DNA of 64,000 bases from Hoeflea_A sp965216535 (GTDB lineage: Bacteria > Pseudomonadota > Alphaproteobacteria > Rhizobiales > Rhizobiaceae). Below are positions 40,572-50,124 of the stretch, one piece after another. The stretch lies in the NCBI GenBank assembly GCA_965216535.1, contig OZ244175.1, forward strand, positions 6,014,001 through 6,078,000, given 5' to 3'. Each line of letters begins with the position of its first letter. The stretch's first letter is position 1. The translations under genes and the position numbers were made by a program. The notes beneath the pieces were generated by a model. It was not told the DNA's origin and searched no databases. It saw only the letters and a program-made list of their open reading frames with translations.

Positions 40572-43561
40572 GTTCCTATCGGCTTGAAAAAGGCGGTCAT
40601 CTGATCGACCGCCAGAAACCGGTGCAATTCCGCTTCAACGGGCGCGAGGTGAGCGGCTTTGCCGGCGACAGCCTCGCCTCTGCATTGCTTGCACAGGACA
40701 TCCAGCACATTGCGGCCGGCTTCAAGTATCACCGGCCGCGCGGCGTCATGACGGCCGGCTCGCAGGAGCCTAGCGGCATGGTCACCCTGAGGGATGGTGG
40801 CCGTCGGGAAGCCAATTGCAAGGCGACCGAAGTCGAGATTTTCAACGGCCTCGAAGCACATCCGCAGAATGTCTGGCCGTCGCTCGGCTTTGACGTTTCA
40901 GCGGTCAACGGTTTGCTGTCGCCCATCTTTGCGGCCGGCTTCTATTACAAGACCTTCTTCGAGGCGGGTCAGCGCGGCTGGCACTTCTTCGAACATTTCA
41001 TCCGCCGCGCAGCCGGCATGGGTTCGGCCTCCAGGCAGCCCGATCCCGACCGCTACGAGCGCATGCATGGTTTCTGCGACGTCCTGGTCGTCGGCGGCGG
41101 CGCCGCCGGCCTGGCGGCAGCCCTGACAGCGGCTCGATCCGGCGCAAAGGTCATTCTGGCCGAAGAGGCGGCCCATTTGGGTTCCGGGCTTCTGACGGAC
41201 CTGTCAACCATCCGCGGCGTTCCGGCACAGCAATGGGCGCGCGAAACGGAACTCGAACTGGCCGGGCTCGACAATGTCACCCTGCTGCGACGCACCGCGG
41301 TCCACGGGCTGTTCGACGACAACACCGCGGGAGCCGTGGAACGAGTCGCCGACCACAAGGCAAAACCGGAGGGCAATGAACCCCGGCAGCGCCATTGGAC
41401 CATCCATGCCGGCAGCATCGTGCTGGCGACCGGTGCGTTCGAGCGGCCGCTGGTGTTCGACGGCAACGACCGGCCGGGTGTCATGTTGGCAGGAGCAGCT
41501 GCCTACTACGCCGCTGCCAATGGTGTCGCGATCGGCCGCAAACCGGTGGTGATGACCAACAATGACAGTGGCTACCTTTCCGCCTTTTCGTTGAAAGAGA
41601 GCGGAGCCGCTGTGGCAGCAATTGTCGACTTGCGTTCCGACCCGCCGCCCGCGTTGTCGGACAGAGCGGCGGCTCTATCAATCCCCGTGCGCAGCGGCCA
41701 TGCCGTTGTCACCGTGAAGGGGCGCCGGCGCGTGTCGGGCGCGTTGGTCGCACCCATTGATCCGCAAAGCGGCGCGGTCACCGGGTCGGCGCAAAGCCTC
41801 GATGCAGACGCCGTCCTGATGTCGGGCGGCTGGACGCCCAACATCAATCTTGCCAGCCAGGCTGGCGGCAAGCCGGTATTCGACGAGCGCCTGCAGGCTT
41901 TCCTTCCCGGCGACGCACGCGACAATGTCAGCTGGCAAAGCTGCGGCTCGGCCGCTGGCATCTTCGACCTGGGAGAGGCCATCTCAAGCGGCAGCCAAGC
42001 GGGCGCTGCAGCCGCGCAGCAGACCGGCCACACTCCGGCGGAGCCACCGGCAGTGACGGTTGAGCCAGCTTCGCCCGATGTTTCGCCGCTGCCGATTTTC
42101 GACATCCCCGCACCAAAGGGCGAGGGCAAACGGTTTGTCGACTTCCAACATGACGTCACGGCGTCGGATATCGCTCTGGCGCACCGGGAGGGGTACGTCT
42201 CCGTCGAGCATCTCAAGCGCTACACCACGCTCGGAATGGCAGTCGACCAGGGCAAGAACGCCAATCTCAATGCTCTGACGCTGATGGCGAAGGCTCAAGG
42301 CAAACCCATCGAGGCAGTGGGCACCACACGCTTCCGGCCGCCTTACGTTCCGATCAGCCTGGGGTCGGTCGCCGGCCGCGAAACCGGCGCGCGTTTTCGC
42401 CCGGTGCGCCGATCGCCCATGCACGACTGGCACATGGCCAACGGTGCGGTAATGGTCAATACCGGTCCTTGGAAACGGCCGCGCTACTACACGACCAACG
42501 GCAAGGACCTGTCCGAAGCCTATGTTCGCGAGGCAACGGCCGTGCGCGAAAATGTCGGCATGGTCGACGTCTCATATCTCGGCAAGATCGATGTGCAGGG
42601 TCCGGACGCCGCGGAGTTTCTCAACCGGGTCTACAGCAACGCCTTCCTCAAGCTCCCGGTCGGCAAGGCACGCTATGGACTGATGCTGCGCGAAGACGGC
42701 ATTCTCTATGACGACGGCACCACCTGGCGGCTGTCGGAGCATCAGTATCTGATGACGACGACAACGGCGAACGCCGCGCTTGTTCTGCAAAAGCTCGAAT
42801 ACTGGCATGCCACGGCCTGGCCGGATCTAAAGGTCCGGCTCTCCTCGGTCACCGACCAATGGGCCGGCATGGCCGTTGCCGGACCGAACAGCCGCGCCGT
42901 TCTGCAGAAGGCAGTCGATGGTCTCGCATTGGAAAACGATGAGTTGCCTTTTATGGCAGTAGGGCGCGGTCGCATCGGGTCGGCAGATGTTACCATTGCG
43001 CGGCTCTCCTTTTCCGGTGAACTCGCCTATGAGGTGTTCACGCCCAGCAGGACTGGCGCCGCCGTGTGGGAGGCCCTGATCGAAACCGGTCGGGAATTCG
43101 ACATGGTGCCCTACGGGACCGAGGCGCTGGGAACTTTGCGCATCGAAAAAGGTCACGTCACGGGCAGTGAAATCGATGGACGCACCACGGCAAACGACCT
43201 CGGACTTGGCGGCATGTGTTCGAAGAAAAAATCCTTCATCGGCAGCGCCATGCTGGGTCGGGAGGGGCTGACCGATCCGAACCGGCTGCAGCTCGTGGGC
43301 CTCGTGTCGAAGGAGAACCGGGCCATGAAGATAGGCGCGCATCTGACAGCTACCGACAATTCCAACAGCGCGGGTCACATCACCGCTACCACCTACAGTC
43401 CGGCTCTCAAATCCTATATCGCTCTTGGGCTGCTGGCCGGCGGCCGTGAGCGGCACGGTGAAACCGTGACAGCGCGCTTTCCCTTGAGAAACGACACCCA
43501 CACGGCGGAGGTGGTCGACCCCGTATTTTTCGATCGTGACGGGAGCCGGATGCATGGATAA
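40568..43561 (+). CDS. soxA: Sarcosine oxidase subunit alpha
   Basis: This is the 997-residue alpha subunit, full length. In order it has an N-terminal ferredoxin-like fold without iron-sulfur Cys (RFNGREVSGFAGDSLASALL), an NAD-binding Rossmann domain (VLVVGGGAAGLAAALTAARSG near 175), a middle oxidoreductase part (LSDRAAALSIPVRSGHAV) and a C-terminal tetrahydrofolate-binding GcvT-like domain from about residue 610 (PRYYTTNGKDLSEAYVREA, RIEKGHVTGSEIDG). The last domain carries the methylene group to folate. It overlaps soxD by four bases and soxG by eight. Confidence 0.97.
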   Translation: MSSYRLEKGGHLIDRQKPVQFRFNGREVSGFAGDSLASALLAQDIQHIAAGFKYHRPRGVMTAGSQEPSGMVTLRDGGRREANCKATEVEIFNGLEAHPQNVWPSLGFDVSAVNGLLSPIFAAGFYYKTFFEAGQRGWHFFEHFIRRAAGMGSASRQPDPDRYERMHGFCDVLVVGGGAAGLAAALTAARSGAKVILAEEAAHLGSGLLTDLSTIRGVPAQQWARETELELAGLDNVTLLRRTAVHGLFDDNTAGAVERVADHKAKPEGNEPRQRHWTIHAGSIVLATGAFERPLVFDGNDRPGVMLAGAAAYYAAANGVAIGRKPVVMTNNDSGYLSAFSLKESGAAVAAIVDLRSDPPPALSDRAAALSIPVRSGHAVVTVKGRRRVSGALVAPIDPQSGAVTGSAQSLDADAVLMSGGWTPNINLASQAGGKPVFDERLQAFLPGDARDNVSWQSCGSAAGIFDLGEAISSGSQAGAAAAQQTGHTPAEPPAVTVEPASPDVSPLPIFDIPAPKGEGKRFVDFQHDVTASDIALAHREGYVSVEHLKRYTTLGMAVDQGKNANLNALTLMAKAQGKPIEAVGTTRFRPPYVPISLGSVAGRETGARFRPVRRSPMHDWHMANGAVMVNTGPWKRPRYYTTNGKDLSEAYVREATAVRENVGMVDVSYLGKIDVQGPDAAEFLNRVYSNAFLKLPVGKARYGLMLREDGILYDDGTTWRLSEHQYLMTTTTANAALVLQKLEYWHATAWPDLKVRLSSVTDQWAGMAVAGPNSRAVLQKAVDGLALENDELPFMAVGRGRIGSADVTIARLSFSGELAYEVFTPSRTGAAVWEALIETGREFDMVPYGTEALGTLRIEKGHVTGSEIDGRTTANDLGLGGMCSKKKSFIGSAMLGREGLTDPNRLQLVGLVSKENRAMKIGAHLTATDNSNSAGHITATTYSPALKSYIALGLLAGGRERHGETVTARFPLRNDTHTAEVVDPVFFDRDGSRMHG

Positions 43562-44084
43562 TCAACCCGATGCAACGCTTTTCGGCCGTCCCGGCGGTCG
43601 GCTGCATATTGCGCGAGACGATCCTTCAACCATGGTGCAGATCGGGTTCTGGCCTGACAGTGCGGAAACGGTTCATGCCCGGATCAATGAACCCGCGGGT
43701 CTGCAAGAAACCCTGCTGCCGGGACGCTTTGCCGATAAAGGGAGTGCGCGGATCGCACGCACTGCTTTCGACACCTACCTCCTGATCGACTCGACGGTGC
43801 CGGATATGGAGCCGACGGTGGCGGCGACGACGGACCTCTCCGATTCTCGCCGATGTGTCAGCATCGAAGGACCCGCGGCTGAGAGTTTTCTCAACCGTGA
43901 CTTGGCGGTGGACCTGTCGCTCACGGCATGCCCGGTGGGCAGCGTCCTGCAGACAGCGATGCACCATGTGCCAGTTCTCTTGCTGAGAACCTCCGAAACC
44001 CGGTTCCACCTCTACGCCTATCGAAGCTATATGGACGATCTCACCGATTGGATGCTCGACATGGCGCTACCCTTCGAGAGCTGA
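43554..44084 (+). CDS. soxG: Sarcosine oxidase subunit gamma
   Basis: This is the 176-residue gamma subunit, a structural partner in the sarcosine oxidase complex with a GcvT-related fold (RRCVSIEGPAAESFLNRDLAVDL, then MHHVPVLLLRTSETRFHLYAYRSY). ATG at 43554 lies inside the end of soxA, nine bases after GGGAG. It completes the soxBDAG operon. No glyA, purU or folD gene, which often accompany this operon, is found within the window. Confidence 0.92.
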   Translation: MDNQPDATLFGRPGGRLHIARDDPSTMVQIGFWPDSAETVHARINEPAGLQETLLPGRFADKGSARIARTAFDTYLLIDSTVPDMEPTVAATTDLSDSRRCVSIEGPAAESFLNRDLAVDLSLTACPVGSVLQTAMHHVPVLLLRTSETRFHLYAYRSYMDDLTDWMLDMALPFES

Positions 44085-44088
44085 GCAC

Positions 44089-45084
44089 TTGCAGGACCTG
44101 CCCAGAGGCTTCGACCTGAAATCGCTGCGCGCGTTCGTAGCGGCGGTCGAACTCGGTGGCATGACCCAGGCCGCGCGACAGCTTGGCATGACCCAGTCAA
44201 ATATGTCGCAGATTATCAGCCAACTCGAACAGGCGGTGGAAAGCGAACTGTTCGACCGCACCGCACGGCCGATCACGCCGACATCGGCCGGCCACAGTTT
44301 CTACCAACAGGCGCGCGAAATACTGATGCTGGCAGACGAAAGCTTGCGCCATGTCACCGGTGGGCGCGAGGACACGCTCTCGTCGTTGACCATTGCCATG
44401 CCTGACTCAGTCGCCAATTCGATCGGTGCAAAGCTGCTCGAAGCGCTCCGTTCCAAGGCGCGGCGTCTACAGCTGTGGTCCGGTATATCGCCGCATCATC
44501 ATGATGCGTTGCAATCGCGCAGCGTCGACATGATCATCACCGCCAGCGACGCGTTGGCTCATACTGACGGGCTGGTGAGCCGGATGCTCTTATCGGAGCC
44601 GTACGTGGTAGCGGTGCCAGACAGCCATTCCGGCCCAACCGATATCGAGACACTGGCGGCAGAACTGCCCTTCATTCGCTATACGCTGCGCTCGGCCATC
44701 GGCAGGCAAATCGAAGCTCAGCTTGGCCGCATGAAGGTTCGGCCACCGGTGGAAATGGAGTTCGATTCCGCCCCGAGCCAACTCGCCGCGGTTGGCAACG
44801 GTCTCGGCTGGAGCCTGACGACGCCGTTGTGCCTGCGCCAGGACATGAACCTGCTATCCGGCCTGGCTGTGTTGCCGCTTGAGCGGGGTCGCTTCGGTCG
44901 ATCGCTGTCCCTGATCGCACGCGAAGACTGGCATCCGGATATCGCGGAGAGAGCGGCCAAGACCGCGCGATCACTGCTGCGTCGCGACGCCATCGGCCCA
45001 ATCATCGAGACCTATCCCTGGATGGCTGACCACATCGGATGGCCGGAACAAGAGCCTACTGCTGCAGTCGATACAGCCGAATGA
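44089..45084 (+). CDS. LysR family transcriptional regulator
   Basis: This is a 331-residue LysR-type regulator: an N-terminal winged helix (LKSLRAFVAAVELGGMTQAA, then RQLGMTQSNMSQIISQLE) and a two-lobed effector domain (SSLTIAMPDSVANSIGAKLL onward). It starts with TTG at 44089, only four bases after soxG, so it could be the last gene of the sox operon. LysR regulators are usually divergent from their targets, so control of soxBDAG is a guess from position only. The last 29 bases overlap the end of the convergent glycosyltransferase gene. Confidence 0.9.
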   Translation: MQDLPRGFDLKSLRAFVAAVELGGMTQAARQLGMTQSNMSQIISQLEQAVESELFDRTARPITPTSAGHSFYQQAREILMLADESLRHVTGGREDTLSSLTIAMPDSVANSIGAKLLEALRSKARRLQLWSGISPHHHDALQSRSVDMIITASDALAHTDGLVSRMLLSEPYVVAVPDSHSGPTDIETLAAELPFIRYTLRSAIGRQIEAQLGRMKVRPPVEMEFDSAPSQLAAVGNGLGWSLTTPLCLRQDMNLLSGLAVLPLERGRFGRSLSLIAREDWHPDIAERAAKTARSLLRRDAIGPIIETYPWMADHIGWPEQEPTAAVDTAE

Positions 45085-46729
45085 TGTATTCCGGCCCCTT
45101 GGAATAATTGATACCGAACACTGCTTCACCGCTCACCGGCTCCACACCGGCGTCCTCGAGGGTTGCCAGGAACGGAACGGCATTCTCGTCGGGCACCGCG
45201 GCAATGGCGCAGTCCGGGTCGGCCAGAAGGTGCTGCGCCGCACCGACGGCGTCGGTCATCACCGTGTCGGTGCCGGCAAGGAAAACCAGACTGGGTTCAT
45301 GGTAGGTGACCGAGGCTAGCACCGACGCATCGCAGACTTTCTCGGCATGGTACCGCGCAGCAATCTGTCGCCCGAGCCAGAGCTGGTCGATCTGCGGCAG
45401 GATACCGCCGAACATCAGCCCGTAGGCGGTGGTCGCTGTCAGGGCGGCGACGGCAACCCGGCGGATCGGCGATACGTGGACACGCAATCCAAGTCCCAGC
45501 CAGCCGGCGACCAAAAGCAATGCCGAGGCCGGCAGACTCCATATCGATAGCGCCCCGGTCAGGTAGATCGGCGCCACCAGGGCAAGGGCAACGAAAGCGA
45601 TCGTCACTACTGCAACGCCGAAGCCCGCCAGTCCGTGAAGCAGGCGTTGCCAGACCATCGCCTCGGGCTTGTCATCAACCGGAAGAGTCAGGAACCAACC
45701 ACCAAGAAGCAGGATCGCCGGATAGGCCGGCAGCACGTAGTGCGGGAGCTTGGTCGGGATAAGTTCGAAGACGAACCAGAGGGGCAGATACCAGGCGATA
45801 CAAAACAGCAGCCGCGGATCGGTGAACATGCGACGCAAAGCATAGGTAAACCCGATGGCCGCGATCAGGCCGAATGGCCAGATGTAGAGCGAATAGGTGA
45901 TGGCATAGTAGCCTGGCCACGCGCCGTGCGATTCCTGACCGCCGGCAACCTTGCCCAGCATGTCGCGCCCAACGGCCTCAGCCCAGAAAGCGCCGCCGGT
46001 TTTCATGGTGATCAGCACCAGCCACGGCAGCGTCACCAACGCCATCAACAAAATGCCGCGCAGCGGTTTGAGGCCTTTCAGCCAGCGCTGATCGCGGTTG
46101 TTGTCGAAAATGACCAGAAAAGCGATCGTAACACCGCTCAGCAGCGGCGTGATCGGTCCCTTGATGAGGATTGCACATCCCTGGACGATCCAGAACAGCC
46201 AAACGGTCGCCGAACCGGCGCTTTCGCCGTTACGCGCCGCCAGATAAATTCGCGCCAAAAGCCCCTGTGCAAGGATAGACAGCAGCAGGAGCACGGCATC
46301 GGTTTTGGCCAGCCGCCCCTCGAAACCCGCTCCAAACAGGCCCGCCAGCATCAGCGCCGCTATCGCAGCGGCCCATGACCCGAACATGAAAGCGCCGATC
46401 CAGTATAGCACCGCGAAGGCAAGCGCCATGGCAACGACCGAAACCAACCGATAGGCCCACACGGAGGTCGAGGCGTCGCCGCCCGACAAAATGACGCTGG
46501 CCGATTGCAGCCAATAGATGCCGACGGGTTTCTTGTAGCGTGGATTTTCCTGGAACCGAATGTCGATGTAGTCGCCGCTTTCAACCATCTGTTTGGTTGC
46601 CTGGACGTAGCGGGATTCGTCCCGGTCGATGGGCGGCAATTGCGCCACACCCGGCAGCAGCACCGCCACACCGAATACAAAAATCAGCAGATAATGTAAC
46701 GCCGGTACCTTTGCCTGCACTGGCGTCAT
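45056..46729 (-). CDS. ArnT-like lipid-linked glycosyltransferase (GT83)
   Basis: This is a 557-residue polytopic inner-membrane enzyme with about 12 hydrophobic segments and a C-terminal periplasmic part. It transfers a sugar from a polyprenyl phosphate to lipid A or core. The GT83 signature is clear: LPPIDRDESRYVQATKQMVESG in the first periplasmic loop, then FQENPRYKKPVGIYWLQ. It is the last gene of a leftward operon GT2/LAB_N-like/GT83 in which each gene overlaps the next. That order recalls RgtE/RgtF and RgtA-C of Rhizobium (galacturonate transfer) and ArnC/ArnT (aminoarabinose); the sugar here is unknown. Confidence 0.92.
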   Translation of the reverse strand: MTPVQAKVPALHYLLIFVFGVAVLLPGVAQLPPIDRDESRYVQATKQMVESGDYIDIRFQENPRYKKPVGIYWLQSASVILSGGDASTSVWAYRLVSVVAMALAFAVLYWIGAFMFGSWAAAIAALMLAGLFGAGFEGRLAKTDAVLLLLSILAQGLLARIYLAARNGESAGSATVWLFWIVQGCAILIKGPITPLLSGVTIAFLVIFDNNRDQRWLKGLKPLRGILLMALVTLPWLVLITMKTGGAFWAEAVGRDMLGKVAGGQESHGAWPGYYAITYSLYIWPFGLIAAIGFTYALRRMFTDPRLLFCIAWYLPLWFVFELIPTKLPHYVLPAYPAILLLGGWFLTLPVDDKPEAMVWQRLLHGLAGFGVAVVTIAFVALALVAPIYLTGALSIWSLPASALLLVAGWLGLGLRVHVSPIRRVAVAALTATTAYGLMFGGILPQIDQLWLGRQIAARYHAEKVCDASVLASVTYHEPSLVFLAGTDTVMTDAVGAAQHLLADPDCAIAAVPDENAVPFLATLEDAGVEPVSGEAVFGINYSKGPEYIIRLYRLQQ

Positions 46730-47058
46730 TCAGTGTCAGCCATCGCGGCTCTTCTTTCGTTGGCGATCAGCCAAAGATTACGAATGTAGATTATCAGCCC
46801 CATCCCCTGCCCCGCAATGAACACCGGATCCTGCCGCTGGATCGCGTAGACAAACAGCATACCCCCGCCGAACAGCGAAAAAAACCAGAAAGCAACCGGC
46901 ACCACGCTGCGCTTGGCTCTTTCGGAAGCGATCCATTGCACGACAAAGCGCATGGTGAAGCAGGCCTGGGCCAGAAATCCAAGAAGGATCCAGGCATCAA
47001 ACTGATCGACGAAAACCGAACGGAACCAGTCGACCAGTTGCATGAAGGTCTCAATCAT
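46726..47058 (-). CDS. Small membrane protein, lipid A biosynthesis N-terminal (LAB_N) domain
   Basis: This 110-residue protein has three hydrophobic segments. The block WILLGFLAQACFTMRFVVQW is followed by ERAKRSVVPVAFWFFSLFGG and LIIYIRNLWLI. This pattern defines the LAB_N family, named for the N-terminus found in some lipid-A-disaccharide synthases. Stand-alone members occur with polyprenyl-phosphate glycosyltransferases, for example RgtF. ATG at 47058 follows GAGGAA; the longer frame to 47076 would overlap more of the GT2 gene. It overlaps GT2 by eight bases and GT83 by four, so it probably assists the lipid-carrier step. Confidence 0.88.
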   Translation of the reverse strand: MIETFMQLVDWFRSVFVDQFDAWILLGFLAQACFTMRFVVQWIASERAKRSVVPVAFWFFSLFGGGMLFVYAIQRQDPVFIAGQGMGLIIYIRNLWLIANERRAAMADTE

Positions 47059-47773
47059 TATGAATTTCCTCGACAACCGGCATCGCCTTGCGCCGCCGCT
47101 TCAGCCACCAGACCCCGAACAGGTCGAGCGCACCGCGCAGGCCGCGGTCTAGAATGCCGTAATTGGATGTGCCGAACCGACGCGGACGATCGACGACGTC
47201 AATGGCCACCACGTCAAAGCCCTCCTGGATGACCAGGGCAGGCAGAAAACGGTGAGTTCCATTGAAAAACGGCAACCGGCGGAAGATATCGGCATGCAGC
47301 GCCTTGAGGCCGCAGCCGGAATCGCGCGTCTTGTCGTTGAGAATCGATCCGCGCAGCCAGTTGGCAAAGCGCGACGACAGTTGCTTCAGCCTGGTGTCCT
47401 TGCGGCGCACCCGCTGACCGCAGGCGATCCCCACCCCAGGTCCGGACTCGATGAGCTTGTCTACCAGCTTGCCGATATATTCAGGATTGTTCTGGCCATC
47501 GCCATCAATGGTGGCGATGACTTCACCCTTGGCTGCCAGAACCCCGCTGCGCAGCGAAAGACTCTGGCCAACGGAACTCTGGTGCCGAAGGTGGCGAACA
47601 GGAAACGGTCGACGGGCCGCCTCGGAAGCCAGAACGTCTGCAGTGTTGTCAGTTGAACCATCGTTGACGACCAGCACTTCGATGTCCCGGCCAGCCAAAT
47701 GTTCGGCGATTTCGTCCAGCAGCGGCGGAATGTTATCCGCCTCGTTCTTGCAGGGTATGACAATCGAAATCAT
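47051..47773 (-). CDS. Family 2 glycosyltransferase, polyprenyl-phosphate sugar synthase type
   Basis: This 240-residue GT2 enzyme is of the dolichol-phosphate mannose synthase type: it makes a polyprenyl-phosphate-linked sugar on the cytoplasmic face. Motifs are VIPCKNEADNIPPLL, VVNDGSTDNT, the DxD-like TIDGDGQNNPE, and GCGLKALHADIFRRL with the catalytic region. It lacks the C-terminal transmembrane helices of ArnC, as some DPM1-like enzymes do. ATG at 47773 was chosen over the far-upstream frame to 47881 because the family begins with ISIVIPCKNE. It is the first gene of the operon and probably supplies the lipid-linked donor for the GT83 enzyme. Confidence 0.9.
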   Translation of the reverse strand: MISIVIPCKNEADNIPPLLDEIAEHLAGRDIEVLVVNDGSTDNTADVLASEAARRPFPVRHLRHQSSVGQSLSLRSGVLAAKGEVIATIDGDGQNNPEYIGKLVDKLIESGPGVGIACGQRVRRKDTRLKQLSSRFANWLRGSILNDKTRDSGCGLKALHADIFRRLPFFNGTHRFLPALVIQEGFDVVAIDVVDRPRRFGTSNYGILDRGLRGALDLFGVWWLKRRRKAMPVVEEIHND

Positions 47774-48000
47774 GGTGACGCCCTGTGTTGGCCTTGTATG
47801 GGTAAGGCGCGGCCCACGCCGGCCCCATCGTCTCGCGCGTCGCGCCGGATCGGAGTTACCAAGCGGGCGCGACCGAAGCAAGCTTGCCGGCCCGGTTGCC
47901 CCACAACGGAGTGAAAATCAAGGCTTTTCCTGCGCGCCGATGCGGGCCATACTTCGAGGAAACCCGGGGCAAAACAAACCGGAAGAAAAGAGAGGAACAC

Positions 48001-49629
48001 ATGCTCGGACTGATGCAGGAATGGCCGCTGCTTTGCCACAAGATTCTCGACCATGCGGCGCTTTACCACGGCGGTCGTGAAATCGTCTCGCGTTCGGTCG
48101 AAGGACCGATCCACCGCACAGACTACCAGGCTCTTCACGGCCGTGCCCTGCAGGTTGCCAAACGGCTTGATATGGACGGGGTCAAATTGGGCGACAGGGT
48201 TGCCACCATGGCCTGGAACACGTGGCGACACCTGGAGAGCTGGTACGGCATTTTGGGCGTTGGTGCCGTCTACCACACGCTCAATCCGCGGCTGTTTCCG
48301 GAACAGATCGCCTGGATCATGAATGACGCCGAAGACCGGTTCCTGTTTGTCGATTTGACGTTCCTGCCGTTGATCGAGGCGATTGCCGACAAAGTTCCGA
48401 GCCTGGAAAAAGTCGTGGTTTTGACTGATGCGGCGCATATGCCTGACACCAAGCTCAGCAATGCCGTGGCTTACGAGGAGTGGCTGGCCGAGGCGGATCA
48501 AGACTTCGCCTGGAAGGAGTTTGACGAGCGCACGGCCGCCGGTATGTGCTACACCTCAGGCACAACCGGCAACCCCAAGGGTGTCGTCTATTCGCACCGG
48601 TCCAATGTTTTGCATGCCATGGCCGCGGTGCAGCCGGATATGATGGGCCTGTCGGCGCGCGACCGCATGATGCCAGTCGTGCCGCTGTTCCATGCCAATG
48701 GTTGGTCCACAGCGTTTTCCTGCCCGATGGTCGGAAGCGCCATGATCATGCCCGGCCCCGGCATGGACGGAGAATCGATCTTTCAGCTGCTCACCGAAGA
48801 ACATGTGACGATGACCGCGGCGGTGCCTACGGTTTGGCTGATGCTGCTGCAGCATCTGGAAAAGACCGGCGGTGCACTGCCGGACCTGGAGCGGGTTATC
48901 ATCGGCGGTTCGGCCTGTCCGCGCGCCATCACCCAGGCCTTCCAGGACCAATATGGCGTCGAAGTCATGCACGCCTGGGGCATGACGGAAATGAGCCCGC
49001 TCGGAACAATTTGTTCTATCAAGCCGGAATACGAGCATCTCGAAGGTGAAACCAAACTCGACCTGCAGGCGAAACAGGGGCATCCGCCCTTCACGGTCGA
49101 GATGAAGGTCACCAATGACGAAAACGAAGAACTGCCGCGCGACGGCAAGACATTCGGACGGCTCAAGGTGCGCGGACCGGCAATTTCGTCAGCTTACTTC
49201 AAGGGTCACGGCGCCGAGCAATATGACGACGAAAACTGGTTCGACACCGGAGACGTGGCCCATATCGATGAATATGGCTACATGGAAATCACCGACCGGG
49301 CCAAGGACGTGATCAAGTCAGGTGGAGAATGGATCTCAACGATCGAGCTGGAAAATCTGGCGGTTGGTCACGATGACGTCGCGGAAGCCGCGGTCATCGG
49401 CATCCAGCACCCGAAATGGGACGAACGCCCGCTTCTGGTGATCGTGCGCAAGGAAGGACGCGACCCGGCCAAACAGGACATCCTCGATTTCATGAACGGC
49501 AATATCGCCAAGTGGTGGATGCCCGATGACGTCGAGTTTGTTGACGAGATCCCGCACACGGCCACGGGCAAGATCCAGAAAACGACCCTGCGCGAGCAGT
49601 TCAAGGATTACCGCTTCCCTGGGACGTAA
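48001..49629 (+). CDS. DmdB-like acyl-CoA ligase (3-methylthiopropionyl/medium-chain)
   Basis: This 542-residue adenylate-forming acyl-CoA ligase is strongly like DmdB and related medium-chain fatty-acid CoA ligases of marine bacteria. It has GMCYTSGTTGNPKG (P-loop), VVPLFHANGW, HAWGMTEMSPLGT, WFDTGDVAHIDEYG and the catalytic Lys in TATGKIQKT. In DMSP demethylation DmdB activates 3-methylthiopropionate; the same family also uses butyrate to octanoate. No dmdA, dmdC or dmdD gene is seen here, so a general acyl-CoA role is equally possible. ATG at 48001 follows AGAGAGGAA. It starts 227 bases from the divergent GT2 gene. Confidence 0.9.
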   Translation: MLGLMQEWPLLCHKILDHAALYHGGREIVSRSVEGPIHRTDYQALHGRALQVAKRLDMDGVKLGDRVATMAWNTWRHLESWYGILGVGAVYHTLNPRLFPEQIAWIMNDAEDRFLFVDLTFLPLIEAIADKVPSLEKVVVLTDAAHMPDTKLSNAVAYEEWLAEADQDFAWKEFDERTAAGMCYTSGTTGNPKGVVYSHRSNVLHAMAAVQPDMMGLSARDRMMPVVPLFHANGWSTAFSCPMVGSAMIMPGPGMDGESIFQLLTEEHVTMTAAVPTVWLMLLQHLEKTGGALPDLERVIIGGSACPRAITQAFQDQYGVEVMHAWGMTEMSPLGTICSIKPEYEHLEGETKLDLQAKQGHPPFTVEMKVTNDENEELPRDGKTFGRLKVRGPAISSAYFKGHGAEQYDDENWFDTGDVAHIDEYGYMEITDRAKDVIKSGGEWISTIELENLAVGHDDVAEAAVIGIQHPKWDERPLLVIVRKEGRDPAKQDILDFMNGNIAKWWMPDDVEFVDEIPHTATGKIQKTTLREQFKDYRFPGT

Positions 49630-49656
49630 CCGTCCAATCAACGGTGGAGGAAGGAC

Positions 49657-49678
49657 GGCATGGGATTTATCCCATGCC
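49657..49678. terminator. Bidirectional hairpin terminator
   Basis: GGCATGGGA and TCCCATGCC pair perfectly over nine bases with a TTTA loop, lying between the convergent ligase and DUF2177 genes. There is no T-run, but position and stem suit termination from both sides. Confidence 0.6.
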
Positions 49679-49696
49679 TGCGACAGCCTGTTCCGG

Positions 49697-50092
49697 TCAC
49701 ATCAGCCTGATCAACAGATATCCCGCACCGGCCGAGACCGCCGTCAAAGCCGTGCCCCAGGCAATGTCCACCAGCAGCACGGCCATGGGCCAGCCGCGCA
49801 GCGTCGCATAGTTCGTGATGTCGTAGGTTCCGTAGGCCATGCAACCCAACAGGGCGCCAAGCAGGAGCGCGGTTGTCACGGACTCCCCTCGCAATGCAGG
49901 GACCACCGCAAAGACAACGATTCCAGCGACGTAGAGAATGTAAAACACCGCGGCAACACCGAGCCGCGGCTGGTCGAGCATCATCGAGCCTATCTGGTCC
50001 CGATAAAAGGTGCCGGCCATGCGGGACAACCACACATAATCCAGCACGAAAAATACCATGGCTGTGGCGATGTAGGCCTTGATGTATAGCAT
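49697..50092 (-). CDS. DUF2177 family membrane protein
   Basis: This 131-residue membrane protein has four hydrophobic segments. It shows the DUF2177 signature: an N-terminal FFVLDYVWLSRMAGTFYRDQ, a central YILYVAGIVVFAVVPAL and the conserved YGTYDITNYATLRGWP stretch. Function is unknown, but the family often sits next to ChrR/RpoE-controlled genes in proteobacteria. ATG at 50092 has a weak ribosome-binding site (AAGAG). A TGATCC-N16-CGTA promoter (50125-50150, minus strand) matches those of the sigma-factor module, so it is likely part of that stress regulon. Confidence 0.88.
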   Translation of the reverse strand: MLYIKAYIATAMVFFVLDYVWLSRMAGTFYRDQIGSMMLDQPRLGVAAVFYILYVAGIVVFAVVPALRGESVTTALLLGALLGCMAYGTYDITNYATLRGWPMAVLLVDIAWGTALTAVSAGAGYLLIRLM

Positions 50093-50124
50093 CGTTCGAA
50101 ACTCTTGCTTTGTTGCCCGCTTAT

